DNA of 64,000 nt from JAKPQE01 sp041397845 (GTDB taxonomy: Bacteria > Pseudomonadota > Alphaproteobacteria > Rhizobiales > JAKPQE01). Positions 48,153-56,808 of the stretch are shown piece after piece. The stretch's first letter is position 1. The number at the start of each line of letters is the position of its first letter. The position numbers and the translations under genes are program-made. The stretch is taken from NCBI GenBank assembly GCA_041397845.1, contig JAWKVW010000016.1, positions 1-64,000 of the forward strand, given 5' to 3'. The notes beneath the pieces were generated by a model. It had not been told where the DNA came from. It saw nothing but the letters and a program-made list of their open reading frames with translations, and ran no database searches.

Positions 48153-49472
48153 TCAGTCCGATTCGAGGCCGAACGGATTGACCCGCTCCTTCTTGGCATC
48201 CTGTGCCGCATCCTTGCGCGGGCCGACATCGGCCAGCACATGCGGCTTGGCATCCGTGAGCATCACGATCGGCTCGGTGAACGGCGCCAGCCGCTCCAGC
48301 AGATCGAGTGCCGAGAGCAGCGGCGTGCCCTTGAAGAAAGCCGCATTGGGAACGTCCATCCACAGCCGGTCGGCATAGACCATCATGGTGTAGGGCTTGT
48401 CGCCGACACCGTCATGGTCCCGATCGAAGCCCTCGTAGTCGTCCCAGTGATTGCTTTCCCAGGTATTGCGCGCCGCGCCGGCGTATTCGTTTACCGAAAC
48501 CTGCCGGATGTTGTTCGAGAAGTCGTTCCCCTCGAAGATATTGCCGATCCAGTCGTTGAGAAACAGCACGCCCGTCGAGTTGAACGCGATTTCGTTGCGC
48601 AGGATCCGGTTCGTCGTCTCCGGCTGGAACGGCGACACGTCGAGATAGATGCCGGTCGCGTTGTAGAGGATCTCGTTGTCGGTGATCTCGACGTTCGAGG
48701 TCTCCTTCAGGCCGACGCCGACGCCGGTCGGTCCGAGCGCCTTGAACAGGCGATTGCCGCGCACGACGATGTCGTCCGAATACATCAGGAAGATGCCGAC
48801 CGAATTGCCGTCGATCGTATTGCCCTCGACGAGATTGTACTTCGAATACATGAAGTGCAGGCCATAGCGGCCGCCGCTGATGCGGTTGCGCGCCAGCGTG
48901 TTGGCCTCCGAGTACCAGACCACCATGTCGCGTGAGCCGGAGACCGTGTTCTCCTCGATCACGTTGTACCGGCTGTACCAGAGCCGCACCGCATCGCCCT
49001 TGACGCCAAGGCCGCTGTCGGCCTTCGAGGTGATGAGGTTGCGCCGCACGACATTGCTGTCCGACTGCTGCAGGTCGACCCCGAACAGGCAATCCTCGAT
49101 GACGAGGTCCTTGACGTTGTTGGAATCGCCCTCGACCCGCACGCCCGCATCGATGTCGTTGTGCGACTCGCCCGATCCGATGATCCGGACGCCCCGGATG
49201 GTCGCGTTGTCCGTCTGCAGCGTCACGACCGTGCCCTTGCCACCGCCGTCGATCGTCACCGCGCCGCCGCCGTCAACCAGCATCGGCTTGGTCACCACCA
49301 CCGGCCCGGCATAGATGCCCGGCTCGAGCAGCAGCACTTCATTTTCCTCGGCCGCATCAAGAAGCGGCTGCAACTGGCGGATTTCCGCCGTTGGCGAGGG
49401 CGCCGCAACGGCCGCGGCCGCGCCAAGCGCCGCGACCGCAAGGGATGCAAGGAACCGTGAGCCGCCAGGCAT
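48153..49472 (-). CDS. nosD: NosD, periplasmic copper-processing protein for NosZ
   Basis: 439 residues with a Sec signal peptide (about 1-27). A long right-handed beta-helix (CASH) follows, with repeated N-x-I/G motifs such as YNVIEENTVSG, ANTLARNRISGGRYGLHFMYS and IVVRGNRLF. It acts with NosFY and NosL in CuZ assembly. The ATG at 49472 has GAGGAGAC six bases upstream and lies 11 bp after the NosB-like stop. Confidence 0.94.
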   Translation of the reverse strand: MPGGSRFLASLAVAALGAAAAVAAPSPTAEIRQLQPLLDAAEENEVLLLEPGIYAGPVVVTKPMLVDGGGAVTIDGGGKGTVVTLQTDNATIRGVRIIGSGESHNDIDAGVRVEGDSNNVKDLVIEDCLFGVDLQQSDSNVVRRNLITSKADSGLGVKGDAVRLWYSRYNVIEENTVSGSRDMVVWYSEANTLARNRISGGRYGLHFMYSKYNLVEGNTIDGNSVGIFLMYSDDIVVRGNRLFKALGPTGVGVGLKETSNVEITDNEILYNATGIYLDVSPFQPETTNRILRNEIAFNSTGVLFLNDWIGNIFEGNDFSNNIRQVSVNEYAGAARNTWESNHWDDYEGFDRDHDGVGDKPYTMMVYADRLWMDVPNAAFFKGTPLLSALDLLERLAPFTEPIVMLTDAKPHVLADVGPRKDAAQDAKKERVNPFGLESD

Positions 49473-49483
49473 CGTCGGTCTCC

Positions 49484-50679
49484 TCAGGCCTCGCCGCTCT
49501 TTTCCGCCCGAAGCGACTTCAGGCGGATGAGCGCGGCCAGCGCCAGGAGCACCGAGAACGCCAGCATCAGGCCGAAGCCGATGTTCGGGTAGGAATGCGT
49601 GGCGAACTGCGCCACCTTGCCCTGGCCGAACACGGTCGGCATGAACGGCTTCAGCGTGAAGGCGCCCATCTCGTTGAGGCTGTGGCCATACCACCAGAGC
49701 CAGGCCGAGTATTCGATGATGAAGAACACCGGCAGCATGATCGGCACGACGACCAGCAGCCAGTAAAGCAGGCTGCCCGTGCGCCAGGCCGCGATGAGGA
49801 GGAACACCATCGCGCCGAGCACCACCCAGAAGAGGGCCTTGGCCACGAGGTCGGTGGTCGCCACCATCGGGTTGATTTCCACCGGATTGTTGAACCAGCG
49901 CCCGAGGCTCTTCTCATAGTGCCATCTCAGTACCTGGAGATTGCTGCCGTTCCAGGCTTCCTGTTCGGCCGTCGGCTTGCGCTTCTGGTCGTTCTCGAAC
50001 GAGGACTTGATGGCGATGATGTTGTCGGCCTTGCTCTTTTCGGTCGCAACCGTGATTGCCTTCTTTTCCGTTCCCTCGTTCGCGTTCTGGCGCATCGCGC
50101 GGCGCAGTTCGGCAACGATCGGATGAAGGTTCTCTTCCTCCGCCGCTTCCTTCTCGAACTCGGTCTGGTCGAGCGACGTCACCATCGCCGCGACATAGCC
50201 CTGACTCTGGTAGTCGATGCCGTCCTTGCCGTACATCGTCATGTACATCCACACGGCAATGCCGCCGAAGCCGACCGCCATGACCCCGACCCGCGCTTTC
50301 GGATTGCGGATCATGAAGCCGACGAGCATCACCCCGAGCAGCGACAGCAGGAACGGCGAATAGGCCTTCTCGATGACGCCGCCGGCCGCGATCGGATACA
50401 TGCCGACGAAATGGTTGATGGTGTCCATCTCGTGCACGCAGTCGAGCACGACGTCCTCGTCGATCTCGGCCTTGTCCACCTTGCGGCAGCCGTTGAAGAC
50501 GCCGTTCATGTGGAAATTGATGCGCACGCCGTCCGGAAAAGCCTCCGGCGGATAGTTCGGCGCCGTCAGCGCCACCCACCATGTGGGAACGAAATAGATG
50601 GCAACGAGGAGGATGGCGATTGCCGCGGCCGTCGTGAAGACGACGACTGCCTGCGCTTGGTCTGCGACTTAGAAGTCAT
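49484..50679 (-). CDS. nosB: NosB-like multi-pass membrane protein of the clade II nos cluster (one frameshift)
   Basis: About 398 residues after correction. The gene starts at ATG 50679 (MTSKSQTKRR). One base is missing near 50655, after which the frame reads AVVVFTTAAAIAILLVAIYF, an obvious first membrane helix, and runs open to 49484. Further helices are SPFLLSLLGVMLVGFMI, VGVMAVGFGGIAVWMYM, two or three around 49720-49830, and a last one near 49540. A large periplasmic or cytoplasmic domain rich in Glu/Lys lies between. Position between the cytochromes and nosD matches NosB of Wolinella-type clusters; its function is unknown. Symbol by position, moderate confidence. Confidence 0.65.
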
Positions 50680-50746
50680 GGGAGTACCAGCCGCTGGCCC
50701 GCCTTCGAGCGGGCCGTCCGTCAGCGCATGAAATGATCGTTGCCGA

Positions 50747-51495
50747 TCAATCGAAATCCGGATTGATGTAGCCGACCGGGGCGAGCATCTCCGCGTCCGG
50801 CTTCAACCGCACACGTCGAGCACCGCCTTCGGTGTCCTGCTCGGTGAAGTCGTTGATCTGCTTCACCATATCCGGATTGGTTGCGCCGTTTGCCTTCCTT
50901 TGATCCAGACGAACTGGCGCAGCAGATATTCGCAATGCTGGCCCTGATGCGCGGATAGAACTTCTCGTTGTCGCCCTGGCCCTGATCGCCATGGCAGCGC
51001 ACGCAGTTGTCCTTGTAGAGCTGCGCACCATGCTCGAGGTCGTCACCGGCGCCGACGCCCGGCTCCGGGTTCATCTTCATGTGCGAGATGTAGTAGGAAA
51101 CGGCCGCGATCGCATAGGGGCCACCGCCGACTTCCGGCGCCACGGCCTTCGATCTCCTTGGGCAGCGCGAACGGATACATCGTCGGATTGTCGCGGTTGA
51201 GCGCGCGTGAATGTCGGCGAGTTGCTTGATGATGACTTCCGGACGCTGGCCGGCACCTGCGGAAGGTGCCGATCGGCCGAGCCCCGCCTTCCGGCATGTG
51301 GCATGCCGAGCAGACCAAACACCGCAAGACCGTCCGCCCTCGAGCTCTTCCTGGCGTCTTGTCCTTGAACGTCTGATAGGCCACCGTCGCTTCATCCTGC
51401 CTCCGCCACCGCCTTCGTTCCAGGCCTTGGCTGCGGAACCGTGAGCGCCATGGCGCCGGCGGCTGCGAGAAGTGCACCTTGCTGCTCTTGATCAT
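50747..51495 (-). CDS. Diheme cytochrome c of nos cluster, heavily frameshifted (NosC2-like)
   Basis: A signal-peptide start (MIKSSKVHF..., with an Ala-rich hydrophobic stretch in the next frame) is followed by two cytochrome c domains: heme motif CSACH (CSACHMPEGG) and CVRCH (YKDNCVRCHGDQGQGD). The recognisable protein jumps between frames at least five times, for example YAIAAVSYYISHMKMNPEPG to NPDMVKQINDFTEQDTEGG. The last frame ends GYINPDFD at 50747. In clade II nos clusters such cytochromes carry electrons to NosZ. The density of indels suggests a local sequencing problem; true gene decay would leave NosZ without one donor. Confidence 0.65.
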
Positions 51496-51498
51496 TGT

Positions 51499-52273
51499 TC
51501 AGTCCTCGGTTCGGTCCAGCCCGCTTGGTTCCGGGGGGATCAGGGCTGGTTGGTGGTCGATCTGCGAGAGGTAGCGTCGGCAATGCGCCCGATCGTCTCG
51601 TCGTCGAGCTTTTTCACGAATGGCAACATCAGCTTGGATGAGCCATTGTTGCGCACGCCGTCACGCATGTCCTTGATCTGAATCGCGATGTAGGACGCCT
51701 TCTGGCCTGCGATAAAGGGATAGAGCGGCGACGTCGGCTTCTTGCTGTCGATGCCGTGACAGGTCTGGCACTTGCCCTTCTTGTAGTCCTCTGCGCCCTG
51801 CGCAAGGCGGGGTCAGCATCGATCGGCGCCTCGGGCGCTCTCGGCGAGGCCGGCTGCAGCGAGGTAAGCCAGGACACGATATCCCGACCTCGTCGTCGGT
51901 GATGCGCCGCTCGCCGGCCGGCGAAACGAGTGCGCCCTTCATGCCGTCGGTGCGCGGATTGCCGGTCGCATCGGGGCTGCCGACGCGCTTGCCCCCGAGA
52001 ATGTCGGCACCTGGCGGAGCATGTATCCGACTGGCCGGCAACGTTCGGGTAGTCCTGGATCGCAAGCACGCCGCCCTTGCCATGGCAGGCAATGCAGGTC
52101 TTGCGCAGATAAAGCTTCTCGCCCGGATGCTTTTCCTTCTTGGCAGGTGCCGCCTCGGCACCGGCAGCGGCCGGCTCGCCAGCCGGTGCGGTCTGCGCAA
52201 GGGCGATGGAGGGCAGCGCCACGCCGATCATCGCGGCAAGGGCAAGGCTCGAAAAGCGTCGAATTCCGGTCAT
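51499..52273 (-). CDS. Diheme cytochrome c of nos cluster, frameshifted (NosC1-like)
   Basis: A clear Sec signal peptide (MTGIRRFSSLALAAMIGVAL, cleavage after ALAQ) is followed by the first heme motif CIACH, then, in shifted frames, ADILGGKRVGSPDATGNPRT, IVSWLTSLQPASP and the second heme motif CQTCH with PLYPFIAGQKASYIA. About five single-base indels (near 52033, 52015, 51888, 51805 and 51570) must be corrected. The two-domain c553-like layout fits cytochrome c donors of nos clusters. Start ATG 52273. The stop is uncertain: 51499 if the last indel is corrected, otherwise 51540. Confidence 0.68.
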
Positions 52274-52301
52274 CGTCTCTGGTTCCTTGTTCTTAGGAGA
52301 G

Positions 52302-52325
52302 AAGGGGGCGGTTGCCCGCCCCCTT
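52302..52325 (-). terminator. Strong hairpin between nosZ and the downstream cytochromes
   Basis: AAGGGGGCGG-(4 nt)-CCGCCCCCTT forms a perfect 10-bp stem 26 bp after the nosZ stop, followed on the minus strand by CTCTCCTAAG with no T-run. It may be a partial terminator or a 3' stabiliser making nosZ mRNA more abundant than the rest of the operon. Confidence 0.55.
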
Positions 52326-52350
52326 CCCGGCATTCCGCCAGAGCGGACGA

Positions 52351-54651
52351 TTACTTGCCGACCACCTTGGCGCCGTTCTGGTCCAGATAGGTCTTGGCGC
52401 GCAGGCCGATATCGGCCGCCTTGACCTGATACTGGAACCACTGCTGGGCCCACAGGGTGGCGTTCTGCCAGTCCTTCGCCGCCGCATAGTCGTCAGTCTT
52501 CTTCTTGGCGTCGGCCGCGAAGTTGAGCTGGTCGGTGGCGTCCTCGACGAGGGCCACGACGGTCGGGAAGTCCTTGAAGTTCCGCTGCGTGATGTACTCG
52601 ACGACGCTGTCGATCACGGCCTGGGTGTCGGTGTTGGTCTTCACCTGCTTGGTGTAGTCCTCTTCCGCGTAGGCCTGGCCTTCCTTCAGCGCCGCGCCTT
52701 CCGCCGCCACGCCCTTCGGACGGACGAGCAGATAGCCCTGCATCTCAAGATGCAGCGCCGAGCAGAACTCGGTGCAGTAGTACGGATAGACGCCGGCCTT
52801 CTCGGCCTTGAACGTCGCCGAAACCGTCTTGCCCGGCTCGACCGACAGGTTCACGTTGTGAGCCCGCAGGGCAAAGCCGTGCGTCTCGTCTTCGGCGCGC
52901 TCGACGTTGGTGAAGTGCAGAGAAACGGTCTCGCCTTCCTCGACGTCGATGATTTCCGGCGTGATGTGCGACCGGATGAGAGTGCCGTAGACGTGGACGG
53001 TGCCGTCACCCGTGCGCTCGATGCGCTCGCGGCCCGGAAGGGTGCGGAACTCGGACTTCTCGTCCTTGCGGCTGTCCCAACCGGTCTGGTAACGGACCTT
53101 CGGCTGCAGCTTGTCCGCCGAGATGGCAACCGCGTAGTGCGGCTCGCCGAGCGGCAGCGGCATGTCGTAGAGCAGTTCCATCTTGTCGTTCGAGATGTCG
53201 ATGAGCTGATGGTTCTGCGGATGCAGCGGCCCGACCGGGTTGAAGCGGTCGATCGCGAGCTTGTTCAGCGAGACGAGGTAATGGCCCTTCGGCTTCGTCG
53301 TGTCGCCTTCCATGCTCATCAGATGGCCAATGTTGTAGTGGACCGAGATCTTGTCGAGGACCTTGCCCTCGCAATAGTCCCACTTGGTCACCTGGCTGTC
53401 GACGTAGATCGACGTGTAGACCACGCATTCCTTCGAGTCGTACTGGTTATGCAACGGGCCAAGGCCCACCTGCACCTGCGTATGCAGCGACTTCTTCAGG
53501 TCGAGGATGGGGATACCATAGGGATCCTTGTCCACGAAATCCTTGGCGTCGATGAGCGCCATGATCTTCTCGAACGAGTAGACCGACGCGTGCGTGTCGA
53601 GCTTGCCGGCGACGATGATGTACTTGCCGTCCGGGGAAACGTCGACGCCGTGCGGGCTCTTCGGCTCGGGAATGAGGAAGAGGATGCCTTCGGCAATGGC
53701 GGTGTCCATCGTGATCACGTCGTGATCATTGATCCTGGTCGCCTTGCCGGCCGCGACAAGCTCGGCCGCCTTCTTCCAGTTGATGACGTGCAGGAAGTCG
53801 GTGTCTTTCTGCGAGCAACCGGCCTCGAACGGCGGACGGCCGCTCTCGATGCCGCCGATATAGCGCTCGGTGCAGAACGAGTTGGTGAACGACCAGCCGT
53901 CGGAAACCAGCTTGCCGGCGTCCGAGAGATCCTGGCTGTACGGCGGCAGCTCGACCGAGAACGACTTGGCAGCGTCGATGCGGCCCTTCTCACGGTCGAA
54001 CTTCCAGTAGGTCACCGCGCCGCGATACTTCTCGTTGAATTCCGAGAGCGGCACGTAGTCGTTGGTGTACGGGCCGGCGTACTGCGTCGCTTCGATGACG
54101 TACTCGGTGTTCGGCGTGACGAAGGCGCCGCCGTGCTCCGACTTCATGATCGGATTGACGACGATCTGCTTCGTCTCGAAGTCCTTGAGGTCGATGACCG
54201 CGATGCGCGGATTGGCCTTGTCGTTGATGAACAGCCACTCACCGTCATACTCGCCGTTCGTCTCGGAGAGGCCGGGATGGTGGGTGTCACCGTAGTTGAT
54301 GTCCTTGCCGTCGATCCGGCCCTGGGCGAGCACGGCCTTCGACTCGTCGTCGAAGCCATAACCCTGCCACGGCTCCGGCGTGAACACGGCGATGTACTTC
54401 AGGATGCGCATCGACGGGATGCCGTAGACCAGAATCTGGCCGCTCTGGCCGCCGGACGAGAAGACGAGATATTCGTCACGTCCGCCGGTCGGGACGTAGG
54501 TCTTGGCTGCGGCGAGAAGATCTTTTTCCGTCAGATTGCGACGCTTCATAACGTCTTGCAGGGATTCGGCCGCAAAGGCCGAGCCTACGAAGGCGAGACC
54601 CATCCCGGCGATTGCCGAGCAGGTAAGCAGGCGTTTCAACGTTCCTGTCAT
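52351..54651 (-). CDS. nosZ: Nitrous oxide reductase, clade II (Sec-exported)
   Basis: 766 residues; reduces N2O to N2 in the periplasm. The N-terminus (MTGTLKRLLTCSAIAG...AFAAES) is a Sec signal without twin arginines, the mark of clade II. The seven-bladed propeller carries CuZ ligand motifs including DTHHPGLSE, SEHGGAF and GLGPLHNQYDS. The cupredoxin domain carries the CuA motif YCTEFCSALHLEM (near 637) and an earlier histidine in EDETHGFAL. About 115 residues follow CuA, a helical extension with no heme motif. The gene leads the nos cluster, with an FNR-type box about 225 bp upstream. Confidence 0.96.
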   Translation of the reverse strand: MTGTLKRLLTCSAIAGMGLAFVGSAFAAESLQDVMKRRNLTEKDLLAAAKTYVPTGGRDEYLVFSSGGQSGQILVYGIPSMRILKYIAVFTPEPWQGYGFDDESKAVLAQGRIDGKDINYGDTHHPGLSETNGEYDGEWLFINDKANPRIAVIDLKDFETKQIVVNPIMKSEHGGAFVTPNTEYVIEATQYAGPYTNDYVPLSEFNEKYRGAVTYWKFDREKGRIDAAKSFSVELPPYSQDLSDAGKLVSDGWSFTNSFCTERYIGGIESGRPPFEAGCSQKDTDFLHVINWKKAAELVAAGKATRINDHDVITMDTAIAEGILFLIPEPKSPHGVDVSPDGKYIIVAGKLDTHASVYSFEKIMALIDAKDFVDKDPYGIPILDLKKSLHTQVQVGLGPLHNQYDSKECVVYTSIYVDSQVTKWDYCEGKVLDKISVHYNIGHLMSMEGDTTKPKGHYLVSLNKLAIDRFNPVGPLHPQNHQLIDISNDKMELLYDMPLPLGEPHYAVAISADKLQPKVRYQTGWDSRKDEKSEFRTLPGRERIERTGDGTVHVYGTLIRSHITPEIIDVEEGETVSLHFTNVERAEDETHGFALRAHNVNLSVEPGKTVSATFKAEKAGVYPYYCTEFCSALHLEMQGYLLVRPKGVAAEGAALKEGQAYAEEDYTKQVKTNTDTQAVIDSVVEYITQRNFKDFPTVVALVEDATDQLNFAADAKKKTDDYAAAKDWQNATLWAQQWFQYQVKAADIGLRAKTYLDQNGAKVVGK

Positions 54652-54951
54652 GACAAGTGCCCCTATTCTGATGATGACCGGCTCGTCCGTCGGGCCGGCA
54701 TCCAGCTATGGCAATAGCGCGCCCTCGTGGGCGCGGTGACGCCAATGCTGCATTCCGATTAGTCCATCGTAACAGGCCCGCACTTGACCAACGACAAGCG
54801 AGAAGTTGAGTCCCATGCCCTGGGCGCGACCCTGCCATGCCCGAGACTGCCGGATTCGCGAAGCCGGGGAAATGATTATAATCAACCGATCACGTGAGTT
54901 ATTCTAAATAAATGAAACAGAACACGAATTCGGGATTTGTGACGAACGCGT
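54652..54951. other. Intergenic region upstream of nosZ
   Basis: No gene is visible in this stretch of exactly 300 bp. It separates menA from nosZ on the same strand, is locally AT-rich around 54860-54920, and contains the FNR-like box. It probably holds the nosZ promoter and a leader of up to about 180 nt. Confidence 0.6.
54872..54885 (-). promoter_or_regulatory. FNR/CRP-type box (FnrL, Nnr or Dnr class)
   Basis: On the minus strand TTGATTATAATCAT matches TTGAT-N4-ATCAA with one mismatch, in an AT-rich stretch upstream of nosZ. It suggests activation at low oxygen or by nitric oxide. Confidence 0.7.
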
Positions 54952-55905
54952 TCAGCCGCCGCAAACAACGGTGGACAATACTACGGACGCAACCATCAGG
55001 AATTGCATTGCGCCAGTGCCGGCAAGGTATTTGTTGAGTTCTGCTGATACCGGAACGTGCCGGATCCGCGCTGCCAGTACCGAGGCGAGAACGAGCAGCG
55101 GCACGAATGCGACAAGCCCCGCCGTGCAGGACGGCCAGGAGAGCGACAGCGCCCCTGCGACACCTAGCCCCAGCAGCACGCCGTAGAGCCTTTGCGCATG
55201 TCTCTCGCCGATGAGAATGGCGAGCGTGCGCCGGCCCGCCCGCCGGTCCGAAACCCGGTCGCGGTGATTGTTGACGAGCAACACCGCCGCCGCCGGAAAT
55301 CCCATCGCCACACCGGCGGCCAGCACGTCGCCGCTGAGATTGCCGGTCTGCAGGAAATAGGTGCCCCCGACCGCCGCCACGCCGAAAAAGGCGATGACGA
55401 AAAGCTCGCCGAACGGCGTGTGCGAGATCGGTCGCGGCCCCGACGAATAGGCAAGGCCGCAAAGGATCGACAGCACGCCGACCGCAATGATCGGCAGCCC
55501 TCCGACGGCGGCAAGGCCGAGCCCGCAGAGCGCCGCGATGAAGAAGCTGGAAAGCGCCGCGGCGCGCACGGTCGCTGCCGGCAACAGGCCGAGCGCCGTC
55601 ACCCGCGGCGGGCCAAGCCGGTCGGCGCCGTCATGGCCGCGCGCCCCGTCGAGCGCATCGTTCCAGAGATTGGTGCCGATCTGGATGGCGATCGCGCCGA
55701 CGAGCGCCATCGCAAACACCGGCACATCGAGCCCGCCGGCATCGCGAAAGGCAAGAAAGCCGCCCATCGCCACCGGGCTGATCGACAGGAGAAGCGTCTT
55801 CGGCCGGGCCGCCATCGACCAGACCGAATACCCCGACTTTGCGGCGCCGCCCTCGGCTGGCGCTTCCGGCACGCCGAGACGGCTCTCGTATACCCGCTGG
55901 TCCAT
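54952..55905 (-). CDS. menA: 1,4-dihydroxy-2-naphthoate polyprenyltransferase
   Basis: 317 residues of the UbiA superfamily with about eight membrane helices. The prenyl-diphosphate site NxxDxxxD appears as NLWNDALDGARGHDGAD, followed by RLGPPRVTALGLL, the MenA-type arrangement (D-x-x-RxGPxRVT) rather than that of UbiA. The second Asp motif lies in NNHRDRVSDRRAGRRTLAI. It attaches the isoprenoid tail in menaquinone synthesis. Start ATG 55905 lies 3 bp after the upstream methyltransferase stop, so the two are co-translated. Confidence 0.87.
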   Translation of the reverse strand: MDQRVYESRLGVPEAPAEGGAAKSGYSVWSMAARPKTLLLSISPVAMGGFLAFRDAGGLDVPVFAMALVGAIAIQIGTNLWNDALDGARGHDGADRLGPPRVTALGLLPAATVRAAALSSFFIAALCGLGLAAVGGLPIIAVGVLSILCGLAYSSGPRPISHTPFGELFVIAFFGVAAVGGTYFLQTGNLSGDVLAAGVAMGFPAAAVLLVNNHRDRVSDRRAGRRTLAILIGERHAQRLYGVLLGLGVAGALSLSWPSCTAGLVAFVPLLVLASVLAARIRHVPVSAELNKYLAGTGAMQFLMVASVVLSTVVCGG

Positions 55906-55908
55906 TGG

Positions 55909-56640
55909 CTACTCCGCCGGCTTCCTTGCGACATGTATCGCGGCGACGCCGAACATAAGCTTTTCGACGGCAACGTCCACGAACCCGGCGTCGGTAAGAC
56001 TGGCCGACACCGCCTGCGCGGACGGAAAGATCTCGATCGAATCGACGAGATAGCGATAGGCGTCCCGGTCCCGCGCGATCATCGCCCCGAGCAGCGGGAT
56101 CGTGATCCGCGAATAAAGCCGGTACGGCAGCTCGAACCAGCGGTCCGGCTGGGAAAACTCCAGGATGTGCAGTTGCCCGCCCGGCCGCAGCACCCGGAAG
56201 ATCTCGGCGATCGCCCGCGTCGGCTCGGTCATGTTGCGAAGCCCGAACGACAGCGTCACCGCGCCGACCATGGCGTCGCCGAACGGCAGCCGCTCGCCCT
56301 CGGCGGCAACAAGCGGCGCAGCCGCGCCGAGCCGGCCGCTGGCAACCCCGAGCATCGCCGTGCTGGGATCGCAGACCATCACCGGCTGCCCCGGCAGCCG
56401 CGCCATCAGCCGCTCCGCGATGTCGCCCGTGCCCCCGGCAAGATCGACGATCGGCCCCGCCACAGGCGCCGCGACGCCGCCCGCGAACCGCGCCTTCCAG
56501 CCCCGATGCATGAAGCCGCTCATCAGGTCGTTCATCAGGTCGTAGCGCCGCGCGATGTGGTCGAAGACCGCCCGCACCCGCGCCCGGCGCGTCGCCGGAT
56601 CGACATCGTTATGTCCGAATGTCCGTGAAAGGTGTTCCAT
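55909..56640 (-). CDS. ubiE: Demethylmenaquinone/ubiquinone C-methyltransferase
   Basis: 243 residues of the UbiE/MenG class. The SAM site is VDLAGGTGDIA, and the family blocks FDHIARRYDLMNDLMSGFMHRGWK, LSFGLRNMTEP and GGQLHILEFSQP are present. It methylates the ring in menaquinone and usually also in ubiquinone synthesis. Because it is coupled to menA, a menaquinone-dedicated copy (menG) is plausible; whether another ubiE exists elsewhere is unknown. The AdoMet motif and C-terminus are intact. Confidence 0.88.
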   Translation of the reverse strand: MEHLSRTFGHNDVDPATRRARVRAVFDHIARRYDLMNDLMSGFMHRGWKARFAGGVAAPVAGPIVDLAGGTGDIAERLMARLPGQPVMVCDPSTAMLGVASGRLGAAAPLVAAEGERLPFGDAMVGAVTLSFGLRNMTEPTRAIAEIFRVLRPGGQLHILEFSQPDRWFELPYRLYSRITIPLLGAMIARDRDAYRYLVDSIEIFPSAQAVSASLTDAGFVDVAVEKLMFGVAAIHVARKPAE

Positions 56641-56808
56641 CCGCCCGTTCCCGGCCGGGCGATCCTGGCGACGCCCGCCTCTGAAGCTTTTCCTGTATCC
56701 GCCATTTCGTCAGGCGGATAAAGATGATCGTCCGATTACGACCGTCAAGGGCAACGATCGGACGCCCTCGCCCCCGTCGGGCGAGGCGCAGCACCCTTGA
56801 TGTCTTCG

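Noticed and set aside
49473..49694. Upstream extension of NosD to 49694
   Set aside because: It lies within the NosB-like coding region and lacks a signal peptide; the ATG at 49472 begins a clean signal peptide after a strong ribosome site.
52312..54717. 801-codon plus-strand frame opposite nosZ
   Set aside because: NosZ is unmistakable on the minus strand; the other frame is a GC-bias artefact.
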